Positions 35,959 through 47,579 of a stretch of DNA of 64,000 bases are shown here, one piece after another; within the stretch, counting starts at the first letter, position 1; every line of letters starts with the position of its first letter. The notes below the pieces were generated by a model that did not search any database, had not been told where the DNA came from, and saw only the letters and a program-made list of their open reading frames with translations. The stretch lies in contig JAKSZP010002672.1 in the NCBI GenBank assembly GCA_022478985.1, forward strand, positions 1-64,000, in the 5' to 3' direction. The translations under genes were made by a program, and so were the position numbers. The DNA is from Massospora cicadina. Taxonomy: Eukaryota > Entomophthoromycota > Entomophthoromycetes > Entomophthorales > Entomophthoraceae.

Positions 35959-38209
35959 TGTTGGGAAATCTCTTTTACAAACAGTGGGCTCCGCTAGTGT
36001 GCCAGGCCAACCAGTATGGAGACTGGCTGACCATTTACCGTTTTGCCTTCATTGGCGTATCAACCCTTTATAAGTCCGCGTCCAACCCACAAACACACCA
36101 GACCAACGACTTTTCCTTAGCCCCATGGTCCGTGGTGTGCCCCAGAGAGTCCTTCCCCATCCTGGGCAGCCAAGGCACTCCCACTCTGCCCCACCATCCT
36201 AACCCTTTTCCAATCCATCTAGGCATGCCCCGGCAAGTCCTTCCCCCATCCTGGGCAGCCAAGGCATTCCCATGCTGCACCCCGCAGTGCTGACGGCCAG
36301 TCAGAACATTGTTGTTGGTGGCTGGTTAACCATATTCCTGCCAGTTCCTCATGGGGAGGAGGTATGGGAGCTGGCAGCGTCAGCCACTCCAGGAGCGTCA
36401 CCTGCGCCTACTTTGGGGATCTCTATTCTCCTTTTCTTTTAATCTAGCTGACAAACTACTAACAACTAAAAGTAAATGGGCGAGAAAGAGCTCTTTATTT
36501 GGAGAGAATAATGGCTACTTATACTATAGGCTGATTCGCCTATAAAAACCTCTTGGCCATCCAAGCTGGAACTTTAATAAATTATTGGTCACTTGTGGTA
36601 GCGATTTCCTCCCAATCCACTCATCTACTTTACTGAAGATTTAAGTTTAGTTTGACCTATCCTTAGCACAAGTTGCTGGTTGAACATATATAAATTAATA
36701 ATATAATATAACTTCAATCATCCTTGACATGAGTTGCCAGTGCTCCAAATTAGTCAGCGGAATCATAGTTGAATGATTGGTAATGGACTCATTGGCTTTC
36801 CATCAGAAATTCACACAACGATCCACAATGGCAATTGGTGGCAATATAGATTCTGTTGAACCTAAATCGATTATTTATTTATATAACATTAAATAAAATT
36901 GAACTAGGCGATTTGCTGGCAATCACGCTTGACTAATGAGACCCCTAATTTTGATATTATCAGGAGGAATCCATCTGGTTAATTTCATAACTTTTCATCC
37001 CACTTAACCAGATGGTATTCCTCCAGCATGACCCACCTCAATGGTGGGCCAAGACCCTCCAGCGCCCACTCAAAGGAGTGCTGAATATAAAAAAGTGGCT
37101 CTTGCCACCTCCTAAACTGTCCTCCAACTACTTGATCAAGCCCACTAGCAAAGCCCTCTGTAGTGAGCACCAATGTCAGAAAATTGCTTTTCTAAACAGT
37201 GGGCTCCACTAGTGTGCTAGGCCAACCAGTATGAAAACTGGTTGACCCTTTGACATTTCACCTTCATTGACGTACCAACCCCCTATAAGTCCACGTCCAA
37301 CCCACAACACAGCAGATCAACTACTTTGCCTTAGCCCCAGGGTCCGTGGTGTGACTCAGCATATCCTGATCCCATTGTGGGCGGCCAAGGCACTCCTTCA
37401 CTGCCCTACCATCCTGACCCTTTTCCAACCCATCTGAGCATGCTCCAGAAAGTCCTGCATCCATCATTGGTGGCCAAGGCATTCCCATGCTGCACCCCGC
37501 AGGGCTGACAGCCTGTCAGCACATTGTTGTTGGCGGCCAGTTGACCAGGTTCCCGCCAGTTCCTTGTGGGAAGGAGATATGGGAGCTGGCAACGTCAGCC
37601 ACTCCAGGCGTGTCACCCTGCACCTACTTCATGGATCTCTAATCCTATTTTCCTTTAATCTAGCTGATGAACTACCAAAAACAAAAAGTAAAAGGCGATA
37701 GAGAGTTCTTTATTTGGAGGGAAGAATGACTATTTATACTTTAGGCTACTTCACTTATAAAAACCCCTCAGTCATCCAGGATGGCACTTTAATAAATCAT
37801 TATTAATTTTTGGTAGAATTTCCCTCCCATTCTGCATGTCTGCTTCACCAAATAGTAGATTAGTTCAACCTATCCTCAGCAAAAGTTGCCAGTTGATTGT
37901 ATATAGATTAATAATATAAAAATAACTTTGAGCATCCTCATCATGAGTCGCTGGTGCTCCAAGTTAGTCATTGGAATCTTAGTTGAACACTTGGTAATGG
38001 ATTTATCAGCTTTCTGCTGGAAATTCCCATAATGACTCATAAATTGCAATTGGCGGAAAATGCATATTCCACCAAACCTAAGTTGGTTAATAATTTATAT
38101 AACATTAAATAATTTCGAACTAAGTGACTAGCTGGCAAATCACACTCAACTAACTGACACCCCTAATCTGATATTATCAGGAGGACTCCATCTGGTTAAT
38201 TTCACGACA
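35959..38209 (-). mobile_element. TRIM-like non-autonomous LTR element
   Basis: 2,251 bp made of two LTRs of 1,034 bp (35959-36992) and 1,036 bp (37174-38209) around an interior of only 181 bp. The flanks ATAAT and ATGAT are a 5-bp duplication with one change. The interior has a primer-binding site next to the right LTR (37159-37172) and, at the left LTR, a purine-rich tract in minus sense (AAGTGGGATGAAAA). It contains the ends needed for reverse transcription and no protein domain. Site and LTR edge (TGTCAGAAAATTG against TGTTATAAAATTG) link it to element A. In element sense TATAAATA (37738-37731) precedes AATAAA (37714-37709). The LTRs are longer than in typical TRIMs. Confidence 0.85.
37159..37172 (-). 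promoter_or_regulatory. Primer-binding site of TRIM-like element
   Basis: Plus-strand TGTAGTGAGCACCA, one base from the LTR edge TGTCAG at 37174. Confidence 0.85.
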
Positions 38210-38995
38210 ATGATTTTAAAATTGAGCCAATAATATGTACAAAACTAGGTAACCCTATAAGGTGAGTGGCGCATTTATGCATATCACTGAGGGTGGAACT
38301 GCTTGAGATGTCTTGCCTTCTATGTGTGGAATATTGCTTAACAGGTAAGTTAACATTAGATTCTGTTTAAGTGGTGGTAGTTGAGCTTGAACAGGAGGCA
38401 AGATAATACCCATTAGTACACTGGACTAAAAAATTGTAATAATAATATTAAATTTCAGATTTTTATTTGATGGATAAGCATAGGCAAAATTTAAAAAATT
38501 ATGATCTATATGAGATTTATGTTAGCTTTAAACTTTTTTCAGATATTCCTATGTATATATATTAAAAAGCTGCACAGTTGCAAAATGAGGGTTTCATATG
38601 TTTAATTCAGAATTATAATAAAATTTAACTAAAGCTCAATTTAATTTTGATAAAGAGTATAGATGCAAACGTTGCACTTCATCTTTGAATTCAAGAAACT
38701 GCCAAAATGTGCATACAATGTGCCACAAAGCGTTGAAACATATCACCTCATTAAGGAATTATAAAACTGCTCAAACGTTCATCAAATGCCTCACTATGCA
38801 ATGTTCAATTTGCAGTACTTAGTCAGATTGTAAACTTGTTATTTAAATCATTAATTAGGTAAAAAGATTACTAAAATAATTGACTTTTATATAATCTCTG
38901 GGTCCAAATTTACAAATTTTGACCAATCTATAATTTTAGACTTAAGATACCAAATCTTAGGGGTTGAGGGATTGTCCAAGATCACAATCCTGACA

Positions 38996-40990
38996 TAATG
39001 GTGTCTTCCAGTGACTATGACAAGCTTCATTGAGATTAAAATAATTAAATGTTCTTAATATCAAAAATAATGGATTTTTAGTTCATAACATAAGTATGAA
39101 AGATTTCCCATTGAATGGCAAAGTCACTGCCATCTCTCAAATACCATTGCCTAAGTCCCTTTGAGATGTAAAAGTTTTTCTAGTAACAATTGGATATTAC
39201 TGAAGATTAATTTCTCATTTTGGAGATAGGTCTGAACCCTTAGTCTGTTTGCTTAAAAAGGGAGTTCTTTTTTCAATGGGGAGAAAAATAATTTAAATAT
39301 ATTACGATTTCTTACAAACTTCTCTGTGCATATGCACATCAATTATGATAAGCTTTCTTTGCTTTTCAAGTGATGCTATCAATATCGCTATAGGAGCTAT
39401 GGTGTCCCAACATGATGAAGATATAGTAAATCTTCCCATCACTTATTTCAGCAAATTATTATATAAAGCTGAACACAATTACAATGTAATGGAATGTGAG
39501 TGCTTGGCTGTCTATAAACCATCAAACATTTCTAACCCTGTTATATGGGACCCAATTCACTATAATTACTAGTCATAAAATTTCTTACAACGGCTTCAAA
39601 TAATGAAAGATCCAGATGGGAGCCTGTAACATTGGGCTTTAAAGCTCCAAAATTATGATTTCTTAAAAATTATCACCCAGGCCCAAAATAATAAAATGCA
39701 GATTGCTTGTCCAGTTTGACTATCTTAATTAAACTAAACCTGAAGTATATCAACTCTACAACCCAATAAGACAACCTCAGATGTGGTAGAAGAAGCCCAT
39801 CTTGATATAAAGAAGAGCTAGAAAAAAGTTCAGTGAACATTCAAGTTTATGATCACCTTTACATACTAGTGTTATATAAATGGCTAACATACTATTGACC
39901 CTAAAATAAAATGATACCATTTTAGAAAGACAACTACAATTTGGCCATGGGGACTTCAAAAAACCTCAAGTGGCTCAAGTATTAGTGCTACTGGAAAGGG
40001 ATGCTCCCAACAATACATAATTTATTAGAGTCCTGCTTGGTATAAAAAACTCAAGCTGGACTTACTCCTCACCCCCAACACCATGTTTCTCCTTCTAAAC
40101 ATATTCACACAATTATTACTGATGTCATAGACCCTCTACCTCAAACATTCAATGGACATTGATTAAGCTTGATAGCTGTCAATTATCTTACTAAATGGAT
40201 TGAGGCCACATCTCTTTCTTCGAATTGTTTCCAAAGCTACCTCCTTGTTTTTATATAATCATACCATCACCCAACATGGGTGTCTTAACATAATTCTCAT
40301 AGACAATGAATAAAACTTATGGTCATTGATGGTGCAATAAGTAATTGACTTAATATGATCCTATCAGGTGTTTATTACTCCTTATCATCCTACAACCAGT
40401 GGTATGGCAGAGAAAGTTGATACTACTTTTTTTAGTACTAGATGGTCCCAACCCAAGGGGGGAAAGTTGATGCTACTTTTTTTCAAACCATTAAAAATGC
40501 CTCAACTAATCCTCTACATTAGCTGAAATAGTTAACTAGTGAAACTCTGGCTTAACAAATTAGTCACATCAAATTATAAAAAAATCTTTTGAAATTTGTA
40601 TGGAATAAATCCTCAATTGCCTTAAAGTATATATATGTTAGACCACGCCTCAAACAAAACCCCTAAAGTTACCATGAGAGCTATTTCTAATTTAATTTTT
40701 GGCTATAAACTCTAGTCTTGGATAATTAATAGATTTACACCTCCAGAGAAACAAATCAGTTCAATGACAAACACGTCCTAAATACCTCTCATTTAGGTGA
40801 CTAAGTCTTTTTTACCACCATTGGCCTGATGGAAAAGACAAAAGTTATATTAAAAATGTTCAGGCCCTTACAAGGTCATTTACAAGAAGGAAAATGAACA
40901 TTGGCTGTCAATGTAACCTATGGTACCTTTGGTAAATTGGGTACACAATCAAAATTAATGGTCCTTTACCCCCTACGCCAAGATCTAGGA
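38996..40990 (+). pseudogene. pol: Pol of element D, second part (RT end, RNase H, integrase)
   Basis: Reading resumes in the RT connection region with QASLRLK and GKVTAISQIPLP at about 39020-39150. RNase H follows in 39345-39572: SSDAINIAIGAMVSQ and ITYFSKLLYKAEHNYNVMEC keep the family pattern, with the usual TDAS become SDAI. Integrase remnants include LIAVNYLTKWIEA (about 40160-40210) and QHGCLNIILIDNE (40275-40310), the second catalytic Asp region. The C-terminal part fades before the purine tract at about 40990. No chromodomain was seen. Stops are dense, consistent with D being the older host of F. Confidence 0.75.
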
Positions 40991-40998
40991 GGAAGCGT

Positions 40999-41477
40999 TG
41001 TTAGGATGTCAGCCTTATTAAATAATCAATTACCTCTAATGGCAGGATTAAACCCAAACTTGATAATTAATCTTCTCTAATGTCAGGGTTTATACTCAAT
41101 TTAAAGGATTGATTACTTTAACTTTTGGGGTCAACCCCAATTTAAAGGATCAATTACCTCAACTCAAAAATTGTAGGATGGACGCCAAAACTTAGTATAA
41201 TAATTTGGGTGAAGGTCTTATTTCTGAAGTCCCTGGTGATTCTACCCCAAAAATTGGTACCTCAGTCCCTATAAATATTACTCCTTTATAATAAAGTGAT
41301 GACCACTGTTCATATGCATATTTTGGCTATCACGCTGGTTTTTAGCTAAAATCTAAGGATAGTTGGAAATTAAGGATGATTTTACCATTTTTGTAATATT
41401 AAAGTCTTTACATTATAGTATTTGGGTACCCTGATTATTTTAATTGGACATTTGGATTCTTTCCTTACATCCCAACA
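40999..41477 (+). repeat. 3' LTR of element D
   Basis: 479 bp with termini TGTTAGGAT and ATCCCAACA, imperfect inverted repeats. TATAAATA (41270-41277) is followed by AATAAA (41290-41295). Confidence 0.8.
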
Positions 41478-42473
41478 CACATTGCATAATTTGCAAAGTT
41501 CTTAATGACTTTTGTTGGGCACCTTAATATTGGCGAAACATTAACAGATATATCTTAACATCTGATTAATATTATGCTCATTATTTTGCCCTGATAATAA
41601 AACCATTACAGTTCCTTGTAGGCTCACAGGCAAGGTATGGGCAATATGGGAACAATATATCTATAACGTGAGTCCTAAATAACGTCTGTGCCTCAAAGTA
41701 AAATGATTAGCAAAACCTGCCACTATTATATATTTTCTATAGATGTTAAGTAACTCTATCTTTCAGATGGTCATCCTTTTCTCTTTGCCAAACTCTTTAA
41801 TAAGGTACTTGGTGTTAAGGTAAGTCGCACCAATCTTCATTAGTTTTTGGTATACTAATTCATAACTTTCTGAATCCAGGGTGTTCATTACAGTCATCAA
41901 ATTAGTTTTCTTTATGGCCCCATCTATAATAATCTCAAGTAGCTAATAAGATTGTGAACGTTTTTATTCTTATAAAACTTAGGTGATTTAGTAGGGTACA
42001 TTTAAGATTGACTTTCAAGGCATCTGGGATGGGGGGCCAGCGTTGATTTTATATGACTTTCCAGGTAATTAGATGAGAATAAATATCAAAAAAAAATTTG
42101 GTTGAAGGAGCGTCATAAGTAGAAGGTGTTGAGATAGGGTGAGCAGAGGTGATAGCCATATCACAAACTGGTTGTACTGGATTCTCACATGTAATAGGAG
42201 CTAAAGGAACAAGAGGACAGGTTGCCAAAGTATCATGATAGTTATAAAATCCTGTAGTTGGAATGGTTATGAGAAAGGTAGTACACTAAGCTCAAGTGAT
42301 GCTTTATCACCTTCAGTTTCATTCTCAGTTGGGAAGAATTCCCATTAGTCAATGGATTATTGAGGGTTGCTCACTTTCATGACACTGACGGTACTTATAA
42401 AGGTCAATGTTATATTGTTTTGAACCAATACACCATAAATTGAATTATGCAGAATTCTACCTGTATCATTTTT
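41478..42473 (-). pseudogene. gag: Gag of element G, distal part
   Basis: Minus-strand capsid-like coding at about 42000-41720 contains AIKKTNLMTVMNTLDSESYE and YLIKEFGKEKRMT, similar in pattern to the gag of B. It continues from 48437-49574 once element E is removed. Coding stops near the edge of D, and no pol belonging to G was found further left. Confidence 0.5.
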
Positions 42474-43331
42474 TGTCATGTGCACATGACATAATAGTGG
42501 GGACCAACCCCAAAGACAAGGCTGGGCGCCAGGAGGCCCAGAGGGTGAAGCTGCAAGCCCTTCCTGACCTGAGACACACCCTGGACCAACGCTGGGTTCA
42601 GGCAAAATATGCCCAGGTTGGGACTAGTGATGTGCCAAACGCCCAGCCCTTGACATCGAGCCAGGCGTTAAAATGAATGATATACCAAATGAACATGAAC
42701 GGTTTGATTCAGTTTGTCAAGGAGTGGGGTTTTGAACCCATTCCATTTTTGAAATAATGCACTCAGGTTGAATTCAACTTCAATCAATCACTCGAGTGAA
42801 GTTGGTTTCAGCCTATTCAACCAACTTGGATGGCAGTGTCACCCTATTGGTGAGTCAGTGCTTGGGCCCACTGCAGCATAACCCCTATTCCCCCATTCAA
42901 GCTTAAATTTGTTTTCCCCTGACCAACATTCCTTGTTGGTTGACTTCCCAAATAAACTTTTTCCCCGTTTACACTATTTTAAATTTAATATGATATTCTG
43001 AACGCTCCTGTGCGTGACCCTCTTCAAGGAGGTCTCGCGTTCCATTACCCTTGCCATTGCAAGTACTTTGCAGCTCTCCCCTCATGCACCGTTTCTTCGC
43101 CCAGGTCCCCTCCAACCTGGGTCGCTTTACCCCTGCCAATATGTGCCCCTCGTCGCCTCTACTGGGGTTTTTCTTATAAATTTGCAATTTTATGCCTAAG
43201 CGGTTATTGCTCCAGCACCCTCTTCTGGGCTCTAATCACTCTGGCACTAACATCTAGTTTCCTGGCGTTGGCCTGGTACCCCGGCACACTGCCACGCTGG
43301 GAACAAAAGAGTTATAGACACTCTCCTTACA
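42474..43331 (+). repeat. 5' LTR of element E
   Basis: 858 bp. It begins with the perfect 18-bp palindrome TGTCATGTGCACATGACA and ends CCTTACA. AATAAA at 42950-42956. Confidence 0.93.
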
Positions 43332-43839
43332 TTAGTCAACCAACCGCCCTTTTTTATGTGCACGAACTTTTTCCATGTGGACCTTTTCCAAAGTGGAAAC
43401 AGTGGGCACCAGATGTGGGTTTCGGCTGTCATTAGCTTCACTGTTGTTTCCCCTTTTGCCCAAAGGTTGGAGCAACTTGGCGTTATTATGGTTGCCTTCA
43501 ACTAGAAATTATCCACCCTTCATGTTGTACCTGGTGGATTTGGATGCTTTGATGTCCAAAAGTTGTGATTCCCCAATTTTCCACTGAATTAATTAAATTC
43601 CATTCCAAGAAATGAGTTTCCCTTCTCTTGCGCATTCAGAAGATGCTGGCAGAATTGGCGCAGATGGGCCTGGGGGTGTTGGCCCTGGATAACATTGTGC
43701 ATTCCATTGAGGTTCAAAGGATAGGGTCGTTTGCATCAGAAAACACGTTTTATAAACGAAAACCTGGTCTCTACCTCTGAACCATTTATTAGTTCATATG
43801 ACCTGGATGAGGACCTTATACTGGTATATCAGATTACCC

Positions 43840-44478
43840 CTAAGAACCCATGATTGACCTCTACCATGATCTGGTGCACACAGGAAGTGGAGAAGGAACT
43901 CGTTTCAAATATGATAAAGTATATGCCTCTGCAGAAGGCATGGTGGGGTATGTGGCCTCAGTATTAAGAGTGGCCAACTATCCCTCCCCATTTTTTGACC
44001 CCAAAACAAGTTCTGTTGGAGTGCTTGAGCCAGGGGAAGAACTTTTTGGTAAAGTGTTGTCATTGTCTACCATAAATAAAGACCATTCCAGGTATTTTCT
44101 ACTGACTGCTACCCTCTCCTCTCCTTTAGGGAAGCTCACCACTACAATTTTGGTGGATATTGGCGCCTCTGGAAACTTTATGGATCATTTATTTCCAACT
44201 ACCTTGGACTGAGTTACATGCCGGATGATGTGGTTAGAGGAGGGGCGTCCCAAGGTATTCCCGCTCTGAAGATCATTGGGACAGTGGACTATCAAGTTGG
44301 CAAGTACCACTTGTCCGATCACTTCAGTGTGATCAAGAATCTTCTGTTCCCTATCATTTTGGGTGTGGATTGGTGGCGGAAGTTTGACGTTAGAACTAAC
44401 CTGAGTGAGAATACCCTGTCCCTCACAATGAAGAATGGTCGCACATTCGTTGTGCCTTTGTCAGAAGAGAACACTTAG
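43840..44478 (+). pseudogene. Gag tail and protease of element E
   Basis: Two frames, 43850-44212 and 44218-44478, cover a short Gag-like or linker stretch and a retropepsin-like aspartic protease. The catalytic region reads TTILVDIGASGNFMDHLF, with DIGAS in the DSGAT-type motif of chromoviruses. The second conserved segment is FPIILGVDWWRKFDV. A stop at 44210 separates the two. No zinc knuckle or capsid motif was found upstream, so most of gag is missing. Confidence 0.75.
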
Positions 44479-44499
44479 GGCAAATTTCCCCACTGGCCC

Positions 44500-45709
44500 C
44501 ACCGTCTCCCTTGTCGCCTTGCCTCAATGCAGAAGCCCTTCGTGAAAAATCCTATACCTTCTTGCTTTAAGGGTTTGGATTCCTCTTTTGATGCAGCGTC
44601 TGCCAATGCACTCCCTGAGCACTCCGGGTTTGATTGTGACTTCAAGCTCAAAGGGTCTTGTGCGTATCTCTTCCCCTATTTAACCATTGACTGTCCAGGA
44701 GGAAGAGGCGTTGGATGTGTGGGGGAAGGAACAGTTGGCCAAAGGTGCGATTTTTCAGCGTACCTCCCCTGTATGCTTCTCTACTCTTTGTGGAAAAGTC
44801 TGATGGTACTTTACGCCCCTGCGTAGACTATGTAACCTTAACAACGTTATTGTACCAGACCTCCATCCCACCCTTTGGATTCACAAATTGCACGCTATGT
44901 GGAGAAGGCGAAGGTCTTCTCCAAGCTGGATTGCCTCAATGCGTTCAATCAGATCTAGATAAATAGGGACAAGAGTGGTTGACCACATTCCGTACCAGAA
45001 AAGGGATCTTTCAGTTTCAGGTCATGCCTTTTGGACTTAAGAATGCCCCTGCTATCTTTCAAAGCCGCATTGATGCAGCGTTGGGGGACCTGTTAGGGGT
45101 ATGCGCGGTCGCCTACATGGATTATATCCTGGTGTTTTCCCCTGATCAGGAGTTTATGTAGTTCACCTTCAGCAAGTGGTGGAGCGGTTAAAGGCAGTCA
45201 GCCTTACATTGAAAATATCAAAGTGCGAGTTCTTCAAGTCCCAGGTCACGTTTCTGGGCAACGTTGTGTTTGACCAGGGACACATAATAACTCCAAACAA
45301 GGAGAAGACGATGTGTGAGTGGCCTACCCCCACCTCAGTCAAGGAATTAAGGAGCTTTTTGGGGACGTGTACGTTCCTCAAGAAGTTCACTCCCAATCTG
45401 TCTGAGGTGGCGGCTCCCTTATACAAGGCTAGTGGTACTAAGGTGCTTCAGTGGTCCCCCATTTTGGAGGATGCTTTTCAAGCAGTGAAGTGCACCCTGT
45501 TTTCCATGACAGTTCTTCGCCATGTCGACCCTTCAAAGGAATTCATTGTGTCTACTGATGCCTCCAACTTCGCCATAGCAGCTGCCTTGTTACAAGTAGG
45601 CGAAGATGGGATTGAGCATTCGGTGGGATTTTTTTCTAGGAAATTGTCTTTGCCAGAGTTGAATTACGCCATTTATGATAGGAAGTTATTGGCAGTGGTG
45701 AGGCGCTGA
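44500..45709 (+). pseudogene. pol: RT and RNase H of element E
   Basis: RT signals begin at about 44770 with LLFVEKSDGTLRPCVDY and continue after a shift to FRTRKGIFQFQVMPFGLKNA (from 44985). The catalytic box is YMDY in AVAYMDYILVFSPD near 45110, one residue from YMDD. The long frame 45176-45709 carries the connection segment (KISKCEFFKSQVTFLGNVV, RSFLGTCTFLKKFTPNL) and RNase H with VSTDASNFAIAAALLQ and FFSRKLSLPELNYAIYDRK. The RNase H frame is open throughout, unlike neighbouring domains. Stops separate the RT pieces. Confidence 0.88.
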
Positions 45710-47269
45710 CTTATTGGTGTCACCACTTGCATGGCTCATCCCAACCTTTCCAGGTATGTACAGAAACCCATGCCTTGCTGTACTACCGCGCTCCTCATGT
45801 CTTACCCCACGGCAGACCCAGTAGCATGAGACCCTTGCCCAATTCGCATTCACGTATGAGTTCACCAAGGGCAAGGATAATGGATTGGCAGATTCTTTGA
45901 GCCGCAACCCTGCTTTAGCACCCAATCCCAAGGAGGTAGAAGTTCACAACACACAGGTGATGACCCCTCCAAGCAAACTTCTGCCTCAACGTCACTCTCC
46001 CCTGGCCAACGGGCCAGCGCTTTCACCTCTGGAAAATGCGGAGGAATATAGTATGTTCATGAAGTTAGTCCTTTCTCAGCCGCTGGCAGCATAATATACT
46101 ACGTTACTTGCTAAGTGCGAGTTGAATCAAGAGGATCTCTCCAGGGGCTATCACATGAAGGATGAGATGGTGTGGTTTCAGGGGCGCTTATGGGTACCTG
46201 CTGGACCACTTCGCCTGGAAATCATCTGGGACTATCATGATGGACTTACCATTGGTCATCCTGGTAAAGCGAAGAGATTAGAGTTAATGGCGCACATACA
46301 ATTGGAAGGGCTTGACTGTTCAGGTGGGGCGGTACTGCAAGTAATGTTTAGTCTGCAACCAAATGAAGCCAAATCGTCAACCTTTACCTGGGTTGTTGGT
46401 ACCTGTCCAGAAAGCTGAAGGGCCCTGGACTTCCCTATTGATGGATTTTATTGTATAACTACCTGTCTCAGATGGTTACAATGCCATTATGGTGGTGGTG
46501 GACCGGTTTACAAAGTTCGCCCACTTCATTCCTTGCAGAACTACAATAACCGCGGCTGAGATGGCCAGGCTTTTCGTCATGCATGTGTTTGCACTCCATG
46601 GAGTTCCCCAAGAGATTATCAGTGACTGGGGACCCCAGTTTACTTTTGTCTTTTGGGAAGAGTTGTGTAAGAATCTCCAGATTCGCCCTTACCATTTGAC
46701 TGCTTATCACCCACAATCAGATGGGCAGACTGAACGAGTGAACCAGAGCTTGGAGCAGTTCCTGCGGTGTTACACCGCCGCAGATCTTTCAGATAGGGCT
46801 TCTCACCTTCCCATGGCCCAGTTTAGCTACAACAATACCTTGCACTCCTCAATTGATTGTTCCCCATTTTTTTGCCATCCCTGGCTTTAACCCCGCCTTT
46901 AACATGGAGCCCAGCTGTGGGTCTAAGGTTGAAGCGGTGGTGGACTTTGCCAATACAATCAAGAAGTGCCACCAGGGGGTTTCCACAAGCTTGGAGGCGG
47001 CTATGAAGGTATATGAGGAGAACGCTGATGGGAAGCGCTGAGTGGGTCCCACATTCAAGGAAGGGGATCTCGTGATGCTTGATGCTTGTAACATCCCAAT
47101 CAAGCAGCCATGTAAGAAGCTGGGACTAAAGAGGATTGGCCCCTACCGCGTTGTTAGAAAGGTGGACCATGCCTCATACCAGCTAGATCCCCCCTCATTC
47201 CAGATCTTCTTGGTGTTTCATGAGAGCAAACTGACATTGTTTGAGGGGCCCCCCACCAGAGACTCCTGA
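45710..47269 (+). pseudogene. pol: Integrase of element E
   Basis: After a tether region (NGLADSLSRNPAL at about 45880) the zinc domain shows HDGLTIGHPGKAKR (46210-46290) and, in another frame, CLVCNQMK. The core in frame 46489-46890 includes VVVDRFTKFAHFIPCR, the second catalytic Asp in IISDWGPQFTFVF and the Glu in SDGQTERVNQSLEQFL, with MDFI as the first Asp region upstream at about 46440. The frame 47042-47269 carries a GPY/F-type domain (FKEGDLVMLDACN, KRIGPYRVVRKVDHASYQL). Stops and shifts interrupt the chain, but the catalytic triad is readable. Confidence 0.9.
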
Positions 47270-47475
47270 GGCCTATCTCATGGATGGGGCGCCAGAGTGG
47301 GAGGTGGAAGAAATAGTTGCCTCTCGCCATGTTAAGTGAAGACTCAAGTATCTGGTATCCTGGAAGGACTTTGATGCTGCAGAGAACAGTTGGGTTCCAG
47401 CGCGCGACTGTGTGCATGCCTAAGATCTGATTGACGCCTTCCACCAGCGTTTTCCCAGGCTGCGTGATCCCAACC
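47270..47475 (+). pseudogene. Chromodomain of element E
   Basis: Reads WEVEEIVASRHVK, one stop, then LKYLVSWKDFDAAENSWVPA and DLIDAFHQRFPRL. This is the aromatic-cage chromodomain pattern at the integrase C-terminus that defines chromoviruses. These modules bind methylated histone H3 and guide insertion to heterochromatin, which suits the insertion of E into another element. Confidence 0.88.
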
Positions 47476-47579
47476 TAAACCAACCATCACCGCCATGAAG
47501 TTGGCCCCTTCCCACAAAAACTTTTCCCTGGCGCGAGCCCCTGGAGGGGGGGTTGAGCCCCATTGGGAGGAGAGGGTAA

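Larger units (their letters stand above)
29673..38995 (-). mobile_element. Chromovirus-type Gypsy element F, inserted in RT of D
   Basis: Minus-strand element with LTRs 29673-30601 (929 bp) and 35812-38995 (same length once the TRIM insert is removed). Termini are TGTCAGG and ATCCTGACA. Flanks TAGGG and TAATG agree at 3 of 5 bases. The strongest evidence for the boundaries is that the RT of D reads up to 29672 and resumes from 38996. In minus sense the interior holds gag, protease, RT, RNase H, integrase, a GPY/F-type domain and a chromodomain remnant. It carries a solo E-type LTR near its 3' end and a TRIM-like element in its 5' LTR. Confidence 0.85.
35812..38995 (-). repeat. 5' LTR of element F, interrupted by TRIM-like insert
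   Basis: Left piece 35812-35958 and right piece 38210-38995 together match the 929-bp LTR at 29673-30601, giving a precise empty-site comparison for the TRIM-like element. Confidence 0.85.
23306..41477 (+). mobile_element. Gypsy retrotransposon D, split by nested insertions
   Basis: Plus-strand element spanning 18.2 kb because of insertions. LTRs at about 23306-23825 and 40999-41477 are collinear, sharing repeated ATTACCTCT-type blocks, GTAGGATGG, GCCAAAAC and the CTATAA block. The primer-binding site lies at 23832-23847 and a purine-rich tract, AGGAGGAAGCG, precedes the 3' LTR. Gag (with collagen-like segment and zinc knuckle), protease, RT, RNase H and integrase follow in Gypsy order. The RT is interrupted at 29672 and resumes at 38996 around element F. 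The leader carries a LINE-derived insert. Primer-binding site, polypurine surroundings and Gag plan match Y, so D is an older relative of Y with a different LTR. It is full of stops. Confidence 0.85.

Noticed and set aside
37159..37172. TGTAGTGAGCACCA as LTR terminus
   Set aside because: Comparison of the two TRIM LTRs shows that the motif lies outside the left LTR copy and one base outside the right one, so it is the primer-binding site.
35959..38209. Tandem duplication of about 1.2 kb
   Set aside because: The two copies are LTRs around a primer-binding site and purine tract, with a 5-bp flank duplication and an empty-site match at 29673-30601.
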